Notes: generated by a model from the sequence alone, not told the origin. A DNA stretch of 64,000 bases from Massiliimalia sp050943535 (GCA_050943535.1 JBMNPJ010000003.1:62001-126000), one strand, 5' to 3'; positions 7,983 to 16,295 are shown, counted from the first letter of the stretch. Program-made: numbers and translations.

Positions 7983-8059
7983 GTTAGTTCAATCTAACTT
8001 TTTGTTGACAAACTTTTTTTCCTATGCTATAATACACTTATAAGTTAGTTTAAACTAAC
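7983..8059 (+). promoter_or_regulatory. Consensus promoter flanked by two 16-bp operators (iron/manganese-box type)
   Basis: TTGACA (8005-8010) and TATAAT (8028-8033) are 17 bases apart and perfect. The palindrome GTTAGTTTAAACTAAC lies at 8044-8059, over the start of transcription. A related copy, GTTAGTTCAATCTAAC, lies upstream at 7983-7998. The TTAG...CTAA outline resembles binding sites of the DtxR/IdeR/MntR family. Confidence 0.75.
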
Positions 8060-8115
8060 ATAAAGACAATCAATATATTTTTCAATGGATTCTCCGAGAA
8101 AGGGGGATGTGATGT

Positions 8116-8292
8116 ATGTGGCCAACAATCATAGTTGGAATCATTCTGCTGCTTTTCGTAGTTTTGGCAGTTCGTTCTATTATGAAAAATAAAGCAAAGG
8201 GCGGATGCTGTGGGTGCAGTGGCTGCAGCGGTCATTGCGGACAATCTTGCGGTCATGGAGAAGTTTCTCCCAAGGCAGGAGAAAAACGATGA
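8116..8292 (+). CDS. FeoB-associated Cys-rich membrane protein
   Basis: This 58-residue protein starts MWPTIIVGIILLLFVVLAV, a single membrane span, then a basic stretch KNKAKGG and a Cys-rich tail with CCGCSGCSGHCGQSCGHG. This is the layout of the small FeoB-associated proteins found with ferrous-iron uptake genes in Firmicutes, where they may replace FeoC or relay iron at the membrane. The start follows GGGGG at 9 bases. No feoA or feoB is adjacent here, which is unusual. Its stop overlaps the start of the DtxR-like gene by four bases (ATGA), giving translational coupling. Family recognition is good, exact function is not established for any member. Confidence 0.85.
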   Translation: MWPTIIVGIILLLFVVLAVRSIMKNKAKGGCCGCSGCSGHCGQSCGHGEVSPKAGEKR

Positions 8293-8654
8293 AATTAACA
8301 CCAGTCAAACTGCGATATTTGATGACAGTGGCAGAGTTGCAAAAAGAACTGCCCCATGGGGTACAGTGTATTCATGTAGCTGCATGTCTGGGAATCAGTC
8401 GAGCATCAGCATGCCGGATGATTGGATCTTTTCGAGAGGAAGGATGGGTTCGGCGAGAGGGAAGAAAGGTCTGGCTGACACAGGAAGGACAGGATCTTCT
8501 GAAAAGCTATGAAACAAGATATCAGGAGATTTATCCTCTTTTTTCTGGGCGTTTGGGCCTTTCGGATTATGATGCCCAACAATGTACTATGGCATTGGTG
8601 CTGACCTTAGATGACTATTTGCTGGAAAAACTATACCGCGCAGTTTCTGAATAA
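8289..8654 (+). CDS. DtxR-like metalloregulator, divergent
   Basis: The 121-residue protein has an N-terminal winged helix (HVAACLGISRASACRMIGSFREEGWVRREGRKVWLTQEGQDLL) and a C-terminal dimerisation helix as in the DtxR/MntR family. In that family the dimer domain normally reads C-x-x-E-H. Here the matching segment is DAQQCTMALVL, where Cys99 is kept but the Glu and His positions are Ala102 and Leu103. Thus part of the usual metal site is missing. Its start overlaps the FeoB-associated gene by four bases. The twin GTTAG...CTAAC operators at the shared promoter suggest autoregulation. It may sense iron by altered ligands or be metal-independent. Confidence 0.75.
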   Translation: MKLTPVKLRYLMTVAELQKELPHGVQCIHVAACLGISRASACRMIGSFREEGWVRREGRKVWLTQEGQDLLKSYETRYQEIYPLFSGRLGLSDYDAQQCTMALVLTLDDYLLEKLYRAVSE

Positions 8655-9040
8655 TATATTGGAAAACTTCGTTGCTGGGAGTAGCGGAATATACTGCCGC
8701 TACACACCCAGAGTATCCTTTCTATATGCTGTTTTTACGACAACCATTTCTCATGCGCGCCAAACTCCTTTTATGACATCTCTTATTTTAAAACTCACCT
8801 GCCTGTAAAAACAGCCGGCTCCAGATGGGGATTTTCCCTGTCTGGAGTTTTCTTTTTTAGATTCCCAAGAAAAGAATTGTAAAATGTGTTGGGATGTGAT
8901 ATAGTAAATAAGATATAGGACAGTACCTGTGAATGTGATGTGTTTTCGTGAAGTTTAGAAGGCGTTAGAAAGTTTAAACAGTTTATTGGGAGTAAAAACA
9001 GGGTGCTGTCGAAAGTTTCTTGAGTTTGGAGATGATGATC
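8655..9040. other. Non-coding stretch between the DtxR-like gene and a small membrane protein
   Basis: It holds a hairpin at 8675-8711 (CTGGG-A-GTAGCGG with CCGCTAC-ACA-CCCAG), a terminator near 8819-8858, and AT-rich sequence before the next gene. No convincing coding region was seen on either strand. Confidence 0.6.
8819..8858 (+). terminator. Intrinsic terminator
   Basis: CTCCAGA (8819-8825) pairs with TCTGGAG (8841-8847) around a partly paired interior, followed by TTTTCTTTTTT. It probably ends the FeoB-associated/DtxR transcript. Confidence 0.75.
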
Positions 9041-9349
9041 ATGAATCCCATAGTTCATGTTTTGTTTTGTTTGATTGCAGTGTTATTTTTTGGATGGCGT
9101 TTTATAAAGAGCCGGTACTGGTATTATCTGGTTTTAGTGATTTGGCTTTTGTCAACATTTATCGTTTATGTTCCGGGAATTTCTGCTTATCGGCTTCCAG
9201 TGGCTGCCGGGGAGACCGGAATGTTTGTGTTGTTCTTAATTGCCAATTTTTCCTGCCGCAAAAAGCGGAAAAAAGAACAGCGGTATTATGAAAATCTGCG
9301 AAAACAATTGGAACAGGCAGAGCAGGAACAGCGTTCTTCCAAAGAGTAA
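9041..9349 (+). CDS. Small membrane protein of unknown function
   Basis: About 102 residues. Three hydrophobic stretches are visible (VHVLFCLIAVLFFGW, YYLVLVIWLLSTFIVYV and GMFVLFLIANF), followed by a highly charged tail CRKKRKKEQRYYENLRKQLEQ with coiled-coil character. It probably sits in the cytoplasmic membrane with the tail inside, by the positive-inside rule. ATG 9041 follows GGAG at 9 bases. Earlier in-frame starts at 9032 and 9035 are too close to that site. The gene stands alone between two terminators. No family was recognised. Confidence 0.6.
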   Translation: MNPIVHVLFCLIAVLFFGWRFIKSRYWYYLVLVIWLLSTFIVYVPGISAYRLPVAAGETGMFVLFLIANFSCRKKRKKEQRYYENLRKQLEQAEQEQRSSKE

Positions 9350-9390
9350 AGCAGTCATATAGGCTGTTGAAAGGCTGAGATAAACGTAAA

Positions 9391-9417
9391 AGGCTCTGTG
9401 CAAACAGGGCTTTTTTG
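9391..9417 (+). terminator. Intrinsic terminator
   Basis: GCTCTGT pairs with ACAGGGC around GCAA (one wobble), followed by six T. It ends the small membrane protein gene. Confidence 0.75.
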
Positions 9418-9561
9418 TTATTTTTATAGGACGATTTAAAATCAATTCACAAAAAATGTAATGTCTATCAATAAAATAGGATATTTTTCGAAAAAACCTC
9501 ATGGTATAATGGCAACCGTTCTGACCATGGGGCAGAGAATATAGGGCAAGGAGGAGTTGTC

Positions 9562-10527
9562 ATGAAATTAGTGGTGCTGGATTCGTATGCCTGCACATCA
9601 GAGGATTTAAGTTTTGACCGCTTTTCAAATCTGGCGGATCTTACCGTATATCCTCGCACATTGCCTGGTCAGGTGGCTGAGCGAATCGGTGATGCACAGC
9701 TTTTGATCACAAATAAATGTATGATTGATGAAGCAGTATTGGCGCAATGCCCCAATCTAAAGTATATCGGGGTTACCGCTACTGGATATAACATTATTGA
9801 TTTGGAAGCGTGCAGCAAACGGGGAATTACCGTTACCAATGTTCCTGCATATTCCACCAAAGCGGTAGCGCAGTATGTCTTTGCGGGGATTTTGTATTTC
9901 TGCAATCAAATTGCTCAGCACGCCAAAAGAGTAGCAGCCGGAGAGTGGCAGAACTGTGAGAATTTTTGCTTTTACGAGCCAGGGCTGATGGAGCTGGATG
10001 GGAAAACCATTGGTTTGATTGGATTTGGAAACATTGCCAAGCAGGTGGCAAAACTTGCCCATGCTTTTGATATGAAGGTGCTGGTTTATACCCGGACTGT
10101 ACGGGAGGAAATGCGTCAGCAGTTTCCTTATGTGACATTTGTGGAATTGGATAGCCTGTTGGCTCAAAGTGATTTTGTATCCATTCACTGTCCGCTGACC
10201 CAGCAGACCAATCAGCTGATGAACCGGGAGCGTATTGGACAGATGAAACCGGATGCAGTGTTAATCAATACTGCCCGGGGACCTGTGATTGAGGAACAGG
10301 CACTGGCGGATGCGCTGAATCAGGGAAAACTGCGGGGAGCATGCTGCGATGTAGTGTCAGTAGAGCCTATCCGCGGGGATAATCCGCTTTTGAAAGCAAA
10401 AAATATCATCATCACACCGCATATTGCCTGGGCGCCGAAAGAAACCCGGCAGCGGCTTTTAGATGTTGTATATGATAACCTGGAAAGCTTTCTGCAAGGA
10501 AAAGCTCATAACCAGGTAAACCAATGA
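9562..10527 (+). CDS. D-2-hydroxyacid dehydrogenase (glycerate/hydroxypyruvate type)
   Basis: The 321-residue NAD-dependent enzyme reduces 2-keto acids to D-2-hydroxy acids or the reverse. GLIGFGNIAKQVAKLAHAF is the Rossmann GxGxxG segment. The catalytic Arg lies in LINTARGPVIEEQALADAL, the Glu in CDVVSVEPIRGDNPL and the His in IIITPHIAWAPKETRQRL, which match glycerate/hydroxypyruvate reductases. The start follows AAGGAGGAG. A TATAAT at 9505-9510 may be its -10 box. Only 15 bases separate it from the XRE-cupin-ligase gene, so they are probably co-transcribed and could work in one pathway on a hydroxy or keto acid and its CoA ester. Substrate unknown. Confidence 0.9.
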   Translation: MKLVVLDSYACTSEDLSFDRFSNLADLTVYPRTLPGQVAERIGDAQLLITNKCMIDEAVLAQCPNLKYIGVTATGYNIIDLEACSKRGITVTNVPAYSTKAVAQYVFAGILYFCNQIAQHAKRVAAGEWQNCENFCFYEPGLMELDGKTIGLIGFGNIAKQVAKLAHAFDMKVLVYTRTVREEMRQQFPYVTFVELDSLLAQSDFVSIHCPLTQQTNQLMNRERIGQMKPDAVLINTARGPVIEEQALADALNQGKLRGACCDVVSVEPIRGDNPLLKAKNIIITPHIAWAPKETRQRLLDVVYDNLESFLQGKAHNQVNQ

Positions 10528-10542
10528 GGGGGTAGTTATACC

Positions 10543-12846
10543 ATGATGAGATCATTAGAATCGGTTGCAAAACGTTTGAAGGGTCTGCGGGAAATGTGCC
10601 ATATTTCTGTGGAACAGATGGCACAAGCTACAGATATGTCACCGGAAGAATATGAAATTTGTGAGTCCGGCAAGGTGAATCTAACCTTGGCGTTTCTGGT
10701 AACCTGTGCAGAGTACTTGAAGGTAGACGTCAGTGAAATTATCACTGGGAAAGCGCCTACCCTGCAGAACTATACTGTTTGCCGCCATGATGAAGAAGGA
10801 TTGGTGATTCGCAAAAAAGAGGGGTTTGTGTATCGCCATCTGGCATCTGTGCTGAAAAATCGTCTGGCAGAACCTTGTGTGGTAGATGTAACCTATTCAG
10901 AAGAAGCGGAAAAACGGGGACCGTATCCGCTGACCACACACTCCGGTCAGGAATTTGACTATGTTTTGGAAGGATCTTTAAAAGTGGTTGTGGGGGATCA
11001 CGAAGAACTGCTTCATGCAGGGGATTCTATCTATTACAGCTCAGAACATCCTCACGGGATGGTTGCCGCAGGCGGGAAAAACTGCCGTTTTCTGGCGATT
11101 GGGATGAAAGGCAGTGAAGCGCAGGAGGAAGAAGATGATCTTGCGGTTCCGGCGCAGGCAGAGGAGCCTAAAACTGAAAACAGCCGGGATAATTTGATCT
11201 ATAAACAGTTTGTGAATGAGACTTTGGATGAAGAAGGACGTCTGAAAAAGATTGATTTCCGCATTCCGGAGCATTTTAACTTTGGTTTTGATGTGGTGGA
11301 TGCTCTGGCCTCTGCAAAGCCCAATAAGCTTGCTATGAAATGGGAGTCCAATGATCACTGTGTGCATAAATTTACATTCCGGGATATTTCCTGCTATTCT
11401 TCTAAGACTGCCAACTATTTGAAGTCATTGGGAATTAAAAAAGGCGACCGGGTCATGCTGATTTTAAAACGTCATTATGAATTCTGGTTTACCCTGGTAG
11501 CATTGCATAAATTGGGTGCTATCGCCATTCCTGCTACCAACCAGCTGACCGAAAAGGATCTGGTGTACCGGTTCCAGGCAGCCGGCGTAAAAGCGGTGAT
11601 CTGTACTGGTGAAGGTGAAGTGTCTCATGCAGTGGATCAGGCAATGCAGTCCTGCCCGACAGTACAGATGAAAATTATGGTTCACGGACATCGGGAAGGC
11701 TGGATTGATTTTACCAGCGGCATGGAATCTATGTCTGATATTTTCCCGCGTCCACAGGGCGAAGACAGTACGGTAAGCACAGATCCGATGCTGATGTATT
11801 TTACCTCCGGAACCACCGGATATCCTAAAATGGCAACCCACGACTTTACCTATCCTTTGGGACATATTGTCACTGCACGGTGGTGGCACAATGTGGATCC
11901 AGATGGTCTGCACTTTGCTATTTCTGACAGCGGATGGGGAAAAGCTGCATGGGGAAAAATTTATGGTCAGTGGCTGTGTGAAGCGGCAGTATTCACCTAT
12001 GACTTTGACCGTTTCCACGCAGATGATATTCTGAAAATGTTTGCAAAACACCAGATTACCACCTTCTGTGCACCTCCTACCATGTACCGGATGTTTATCA
12101 AAGAAGATCTGTCTAAATATGACCTGTCTTCTTTGCAGTACAGCTGTACTGCCGGAGAAGCACTGAATGCAGAAGTGTTCTATCAGTGGCAGAAAGCTAC
12201 CGGGCTGAACATTATGGAAGGATTTGGACAGACAGAGACTACATTGGTGCTGGGTACCTTGGTAGGCATGGAACCAAAACCAGGTTCTATGGGCAAACCA
12301 AACCCACAGTATCATGTTGTGCTGGTTGACCATGAAGGCAATGAAGTGGCTCCTGGACAGACTGGGGAAATTTGTCTGCGCACTGATAAAGGTCATCCTT
12401 GCGGCATGTTTGAGGAATACTTTAACAGTCCGGAACTGACCCGGGAAGCATGGCATGACAATCTGTACCACACAGGAGACACCGCATGGTGTGATGAAGA
12501 AGGTTATTTCTGGTATGTGGGACGGACCGATGATATTATTAAGTCTTCCGGTTACCGGATTGGTCCATTTGAGATTGAAAGTGTTTTGATGGAACTGCCT
12601 TATGTTTTGGAATGCGGAGTAACCGGTGCGCCGGATCCTGTTCGGGGACAGGTAGTAAAGGCTTCTATTGTACTGACAAAGGGTACAGTAGGAACCGAAG
12701 AAATGAAGAAGGAAATTCAAAACTACGTCAAGGAACGGACTGCGCCGTACAAATATCCTCGAATTGTAGAATTTTTGGATGAGCTTCCAAAGACCATCAG
12801 TGGAAAAATTCGCCGGGTAGAACTGCGTCAGCAGAATCAGGAATAA
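10543..12846 (+). CDS. XRE-cupin-acyl-CoA synthetase fusion protein
   Basis: This 767-residue protein joins three modules. Residues about 5-75 form an XRE-type HTH (KRLKGLREMCHISVEQMAQATDMSPEEYEICESGKV). Residues about 110-190 form a cupin (HSGQEFDYVLEGSLKVVVGDHEELLHAGDSIYY, SSEHPHG). From about residue 225 to the end is an AMP-forming acyl-CoA synthetase: YFTSGTTGYPKMATH (P-loop), GFGQTETT, YHTGDTAWCDEEGYFWYVGR, and ISGKIRR with the catalytic lysine. The HTH-cupin pair is the layout of ligand-sensing regulators, while the ligase closely follows medium-chain/benzoate-type acyl-CoA synthetases. It could be an enzyme that also binds DNA, or the HTH may have become a structural domain. It sits 15 bases after the dehydrogenase. 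Confidence 0.9.
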   Translation: MMRSLESVAKRLKGLREMCHISVEQMAQATDMSPEEYEICESGKVNLTLAFLVTCAEYLKVDVSEIITGKAPTLQNYTVCRHDEEGLVIRKKEGFVYRHLASVLKNRLAEPCVVDVTYSEEAEKRGPYPLTTHSGQEFDYVLEGSLKVVVGDHEELLHAGDSIYYSSEHPHGMVAAGGKNCRFLAIGMKGSEAQEEEDDLAVPAQAEEPKTENSRDNLIYKQFVNETLDEEGRLKKIDFRIPEHFNFGFDVVDALASAKPNKLAMKWESNDHCVHKFTFRDISCYSSKTANYLKSLGIKKGDRVMLILKRHYEFWFTLVALHKLGAIAIPATNQLTEKDLVYRFQAAGVKAVICTGEGEVSHAVDQAMQSCPTVQMKIMVHGHREGWIDFTSGMESMSDIFPRPQGEDSTVSTDPMLMYFTSGTTGYPKMATHDFTYPLGHIVTARWWHNVDPDGLHFAISDSGWGKAAWGKIYGQWLCEAAVFTYDFDRFHADDILKMFAKHQITTFCAPPTMYRMFIKEDLSKYDLSSLQYSCTAGEALNAEVFYQWQKATGLNIMEGFGQTETTLVLGTLVGMEPKPGSMGKPNPQYHVVLVDHEGNEVAPGQTGEICLRTDKGHPCGMFEEYFNSPELTREAWHDNLYHTGDTAWCDEEGYFWYVGRTDDIIKSSGYRIGPFEIESVLMELPYVLECGVTGAPDPVRGQVVKASIVLTKGTVGTEEMKKEIQNYVKERTAPYKYPRIVEFLDELPKTISGKIRRVELRQQNQE

Positions 12847-12875
12847 ACAGAATTAGATAAATTTTTCTATAAAAA

Positions 12876-12906
12876 GAGCGCTGCAAAATCAAGTTTTGCA
12901 GCGCTC
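12876..12906 (+). terminator. Hairpin after the ligase fusion gene
   Basis: GAGCGCTGCAAAA and TTTTGCAGCGCTC form a 13-bp stem with loop TCAAG. The U-tract after it is short, but position just past the stop suggests a terminator. Confidence 0.6.
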
Positions 12907-12938
12907 AGCTTGTTGATAAAGGATATATTAACAAAAAA

Positions 12939-13082
12939 TTGCCCCACCTAGCGGTGGAGCAATGACACTTTGTGCGTATTCTGTCAGCTGAGAGGAAATT
13001 ATTTGATATTTCCTCTTTCCTAACAGAATACGCGCCGAAGGCGGTTTTCACCGGACACTGTCCGGCGGCGCTTCGCCGGTTG
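12939..13082 (+). repeat. Structured intergenic repeat, copy A
   Basis: This copy carries the family blocks ATTGCCCCACC, GTCAGCTGAGAGGAAATTAT, TACGCGCC...AGGCGG and CCGGCG-CTT-CGCCGG. It also forms a long hairpin: GCGTATTCTGT (12974-12984) pairs with ACAGAATACGC (13023-13033), and AGAGGAAAT (12991-12999) with ATTTCCTCT (13008-13016). Related units are at 42.9-43.2 kb (opposite strand) and 60.4-60.7 kb. Confidence 0.8.
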
Positions 13083-13088
13083 AAAAAA

Positions 13089-13550
13089 TTAAAGCTGTTT
13101 TAAATATTCCAGTACCTGAGCTGCATTGGTATCCGGTTTCACTTTTTCCCAACCGTTTAAAATATTCCCCTGCTCATCAATTACGTAGGTGGTGCGGACA
13201 ACGCCCATGCTTACTTTGCCGTACAGTTTCTTTTCTTTCCATACGTCATAAGCCTGAATGGCAGTCAGTTCCGGGTCAGAGAGCAGAATAAAAGGGAGAT
13301 TGTATTTGCAGGCAAATTTTGCATGGCTTGCAGTGCTGTCCTTGCTGATGCCGATAACAGGAATTCCCATTTTTTCATATTCTTCGTAAGCCGCCGCAAA
13401 AGCTGCCGCCTGGCGGGAACAGCCTGGGGTGTTGTCTCTTGGGTAGAAATAAAGAACTACTTTTTTACCTGCAAAGTCAGATAGGCTCACAGTGTTTCCG
13501 TCCTGATCAGGCAGTGTAAAATCGGGTGCTTTGGTATTGATTGGCAGCAT
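13089..13550 (-). CDS. bcp: Thiol peroxidase, Bcp/PrxQ type
   Basis: A 153-residue peroxiredoxin that reduces hydrogen and organic peroxides with electrons from thioredoxin. APDFTLPDQDGNTVSLSDFAGKKVVLYFYPRDNTPGCS carries the peroxidatic Cys44. Most Bcp proteins have a resolving cysteine five residues on (C-T-x-E-A-C); here residue 49 is Ala (CSRQAAAF), so this is a one-Cys version and may use another thiol. ATG 13550 follows AAGGAAAG on the minus strand; in-frame codons upstream encode no conserved sequence. It follows yaaA after 52 bases, and the pair forms a plausible peroxide-stress unit. Confidence 0.93.
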   Translation of the reverse strand: MLPINTKAPDFTLPDQDGNTVSLSDFAGKKVVLYFYPRDNTPGCSRQAAAFAAAYEEYEKMGIPVIGISKDSTASHAKFACKYNLPFILLSDPELTAIQAYDVWKEKKLYGKVSMGVVRTTYVIDEQGNILNGWEKVKPDTNAAQVLEYLKQL

Positions 13551-13602
13551 AAATATCTTTCCTTTCTTTTTGAGAGAATCAATGAGTATGCACAGATCTT
13601 TG

Positions 13603-14370
13603 TCAAAATGCTTCTTGTTTGCGTGCAGGTCTGCGCAGAAATACATAAGTGTTTGGGGATGAATCTTCCGGACTGTACTGAAAATTCAGACGGTCAAATT
13701 CTTTGGCAGCTTCAGGGGAAGATGCATTTTGCTCCGCTAAAAAGCGTACCATTTCTCCCCGTGCCATTTTTACATATACCCCTTTTTCCACAATTTTTTC
13801 CTGGATCTTTTCTCCGAAAACAAAGTTGATCCACTGGATATCAGGGGTCAGGTGTTTTTGAATGACTCGGCTGTATTCTGCGGAAGCCAGATTTAAAATC
13901 ACTGGATCATCCTTTGTCAGTTCCTGGTAGATGGAATCTCCCCAAAAATCATACAGATTTTTGCAGAAAGAGGTTTTCAGTTTGGCCTGCATTTCCAGCC
14001 GGTAGGGGACTACTCCGTCCAACGGACGCAGGATTCCGTAAAATCCGGACAGAATCCGCAGATGTTCCTGCACATAGTCAAAATATGAAGTTTCAAATAC
14101 CTGGGGCGCCATGTACTGATATTGGATGCCATCATAACTTAAGATGGCGGGAGTCAGTTCTCGGGTCAGGTCCATGGACTGATACCGCTGAAAATTTTGT
14201 TCTGTCAGCGCGTCGCTGCAGCTAAGCAGCGCTTTCAATTCCGGATAGGAAAGGGATTTCAGGTATTCTGCCAGAATTTTGGTTTTTTCCAGCAGTACCG
14301 GAAGCCCCCGGCAGTCTAAAATTTCCTGCTGTGTTTTCATCTGTTTGGCGGGAGAAATAATGAATTTCAA
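13603..14370 (-). CDS. yaaA: Peroxide stress protein YaaA
   Basis: The 255-residue protein belongs to the YaaA (UPF0246/DUF328) family, which in Escherichia coli lowers free iron and protects DNA during hydrogen peroxide stress. Its start MKFIISPAKQMK is the family hallmark, and the segments LSYDGIQYQYM, GILRPLDGVVPYRLEMQ and LNLASAEYSRVI are all conserved. Length is normal. The downstream bcp gene on the same strand encodes a peroxidase, so the two likely form an oxidative-stress operon. It is divergent from the thioesterase gene with a 195-base AT-rich gap. Confidence 0.95.
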   Translation of the reverse strand: MKFIISPAKQMKTQQEILDCRGLPVLLEKTKILAEYLKSLSYPELKALLSCSDALTEQNFQRYQSMDLTRELTPAILSYDGIQYQYMAPQVFETSYFDYVQEHLRILSGFYGILRPLDGVVPYRLEMQAKLKTSFCKNLYDFWGDSIYQELTKDDPVILNLASAEYSRVIQKHLTPDIQWINFVFGEKIQEKIVEKGVYVKMARGEMVRFLAEQNASSPEAAKEFDRLNFQYSPEDSSPNTYVFLRRPARKQEAF

Positions 14371-14565
14371 CTGCTGATGCCTCCTTGCCGCAAAAATAAA
14401 GGGAATGAATGTCCCACAATTTTAGTATACCATGAATGGTGAGAAAATGCACGAATTTTGAAACATCGGGTTTTGTTTGCTACCGTGTGGGTTTTATGCT
14501 ATACTAAAGCTGATTGTCAAAAGCGGCAAATAGCAAATGAACTTGGGGAAAGGTTGTGTTAATCC

Positions 14566-15009
14566 ATGAAAACAGAAACGAAAATTGTAGCCCGCTATGC
14601 AGAAACCGATCAAATGGGAATTGTCCATCATTCTGTCTACCCTGTTTGGTACGAAGTAGCCAGAACGGAATTTATTAAACATGCGGGAATGAGCTATAGT
14701 GAAATGGAAGCGATGGGGATTATGCTCCCTTTGCTGGAATGCCACTGCAAATATAAATTGCCTGCTCATTATGAGGATGAACTGACCATCCGCACCAGTA
14801 TCAGTCTGCTGACACCAGTAAAAATTGAGTTTTTATATGAAGTGTTCCGGGAAGATGGAAAGTGCATCAATATTGGTCATACTCTTCATGCCTGGACAAA
14901 TTGTCAACTGCATCCGATCCGGTTAAACCGAAGTTTTCCGGAAGTGTATGGTTTGGTATCAAAACTGTTTGAGGAAGAACAGGAGTTACCGGAAGGAAAG
15001 GGTTTGTGA
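14566..15009 (+). CDS. Acyl-CoA thioesterase, YbgC/4HBT hot-dog family
   Basis: The 147-residue protein opens KIVARYAETDQMGIVHHSVYPVWYEVAR, which is the hot-dog signature with catalytic Asp (Y-A-E-T-D-Q-M-G) of the YbgC/4-hydroxybenzoyl-CoA thioesterase group. These enzymes hydrolyse acyl-CoA or acyl-ACP thioesters. Substrate cannot be read from sequence. A TATACT at 14510-14515 may be the -10 element. The last base overlaps the start of the lipoprotein gene (GTG at 15006 versus TGA at 15007), so the two are translationally coupled. Confidence 0.88.
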   Translation: MKTETKIVARYAETDQMGIVHHSVYPVWYEVARTEFIKHAGMSYSEMEAMGIMLPLLECHCKYKLPAHYEDELTIRTSISLLTPVKIEFLYEVFREDGKCINIGHTLHAWTNCQLHPIRLNRSFPEVYGLVSKLFEEEQELPEGKGL

Positions 15010-15788
15010 GAAGAATGAATCGACATCACAAAGTTTTGTTTGGAATCATTTCTGCGGGAATGATTCTGGGAATGACTGTGCTTGCCGGATGCAGCCAGCA
15101 GTCCCAAACACAGGAAAGCAGTTCTACGCAAACCGATGGTTTGCTGCAAACAAACAGCGTACTGCAAAGTGAATCCTCTGCGGCGGAACAAACCATTCCC
15201 TTGCAGTATGAAGGGGATAAAACCTGGTTTGACCAGGAACTGTCTGTAAATTATCCTGTGTTTTTTGGGGAAGGTTCTGACGGGGTAAATGAAATTGTCC
15301 GGGAAAGGGCGGTTGCACCTTTTGAAGCAGATGATTCTGGTACAGCCTGGACAGGGGATGTTCATTATGTGATTTCTACCCAGACAGAACATTTTTTAAG
15401 CCTGAACTGGCAGGGGGAAGTCACTGCTGACGGCAGTACCCAGTTTGTCAATTACACTATGAATTTGGATTTGGAAACAGGTAAAGTAAAACCGCTAGCA
15501 GAACTGGTGACGGTAGATGAAAACTTTACCAGAATGGTGCTGGATTATGTGCACCAGTATCTGGGAAAAGAGTATATTGCGTATGTGGACAGCCTGACCG
15601 AAGCAGGACTGATGGAACGGCTGCAAGCGGCGGATACCCAGGAGTTTTCTGATTGTTCTACTTTCGTAGAGGGGAATCTGACCATTTTGCTGAAAGGGCC
15701 CGAAGAACTGGGCGGATGGGTTCCCATTACCAATTTGGAGGAATCCCTTTGGAAGCCGTATGTAAAGGATTCCGGCATTTTTGAATAA
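15006..15788 (+). CDS. Lipoprotein with RsiV-like (DUF3298) C-terminus
   Basis: The product is about 260 residues. A basic start and hydrophobic segment end in MTVLAGC, a lipobox, so the mature protein is a membrane-anchored lipoprotein beginning at Cys. A low-complexity Ser/Gln-rich linker follows. The C-terminal part (VNYTMNLDLETGKVKPLAELV and a late WVPITNLEESLWKPY) resembles the extracellular DUF3298/DUF4163 domain of the anti-sigma factor RsiV. Unlike RsiV it has no cytoplasmic domain. GTG 15006 overlaps the thioesterase stop; ATG 15015 would also preserve the signal peptide. Function unknown. Confidence 0.7.
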   Translation: MRRMNRHHKVLFGIISAGMILGMTVLAGCSQQSQTQESSSTQTDGLLQTNSVLQSESSAAEQTIPLQYEGDKTWFDQELSVNYPVFFGEGSDGVNEIVRERAVAPFEADDSGTAWTGDVHYVISTQTEHFLSLNWQGEVTADGSTQFVNYTMNLDLETGKVKPLAELVTVDENFTRMVLDYVHQYLGKEYIAYVDSLTEAGLMERLQAADTQEFSDCSTFVEGNLTILLKGPEELGGWVPITNLEESLWKPYVKDSGIFE

Positions 15789-15833
15789 GTTCATGAGACC
15801 CGGACAATCGGGGAGAAAGGTGAGAAAATCAAC

Positions 15834-16280
15834 ATGGCACAGCTGAGTAAGGTTTATATTTATACAGACGGAGCGTGCAGCGGAAACCCCGGTCCCGGAG
15901 GATGGGGCGCCATCCTCAAAGCAGGTGAGCATACAAAGGAGCTCAGCGGAGGCGAGGCGAATACCACAAACAATCGAATGGAGCTCAGTGCGGTGATTGC
16001 GGCGCTGAGTGCTTTAAAACGGCCTTGTTCCGTTGTTTTGACCAGTGATTCCAAATATATTATTGATGCAGTGCAAAAAGGCTGGGCAAAAAAATGGCAG
16101 GCCAACGGCTGGATGAGAAATAAAAAGGACCCGGCGCAGAATCCGGACTTGTGGGAAAAACTGCTGGAACTTTTGGAAATTCATCAGGTGGAATTTGTCT
16201 GGGTCAAAGGTCATGCCGGTCATCCGGAAAACGAACGCTGCGACCAAATGGCAGTTGCCCAGTCCCAAAAATATCGATAA
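15834..16280 (+). CDS. rnhA: Ribonuclease HI
   Basis: The 148-residue enzyme cleaves the RNA strand of RNA-DNA hybrids. All four metal-binding residues are present: Asp12 (YTDGACSGNPGPGGWG), Glu50 (NNRMELSA), Asp72 (TSDSKYIIDAV) and Asp137 (ENERCDQMA), with His127 in KGHAGH. Length is close to that of Escherichia coli RNase HI (155). It is followed 15 bases later by the cysteine desulfurase gene and may be co-transcribed with it. A GAAAGG ribosome site precedes it. Confidence 0.96.
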   Translation: MAQLSKVYIYTDGACSGNPGPGGWGAILKAGEHTKELSGGEANTTNNRMELSAVIAALSALKRPCSVVLTSDSKYIIDAVQKGWAKKWQANGWMRNKKDPAQNPDLWEKLLELLEIHQVEFVWVKGHAGHPENERCDQMAVAQSQKYR

Positions 16281-16295
16281 AGGCAGGAAAGACAG

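Noticed and set aside
11464..12720. Long open frame on the minus strand across the XRE-cupin-ligase gene
   Set aside because: It lies wholly inside a well-supported gene on the other strand, has no ribosome site and has a composition rich in Cys, His and Phe typical of antisense frames.
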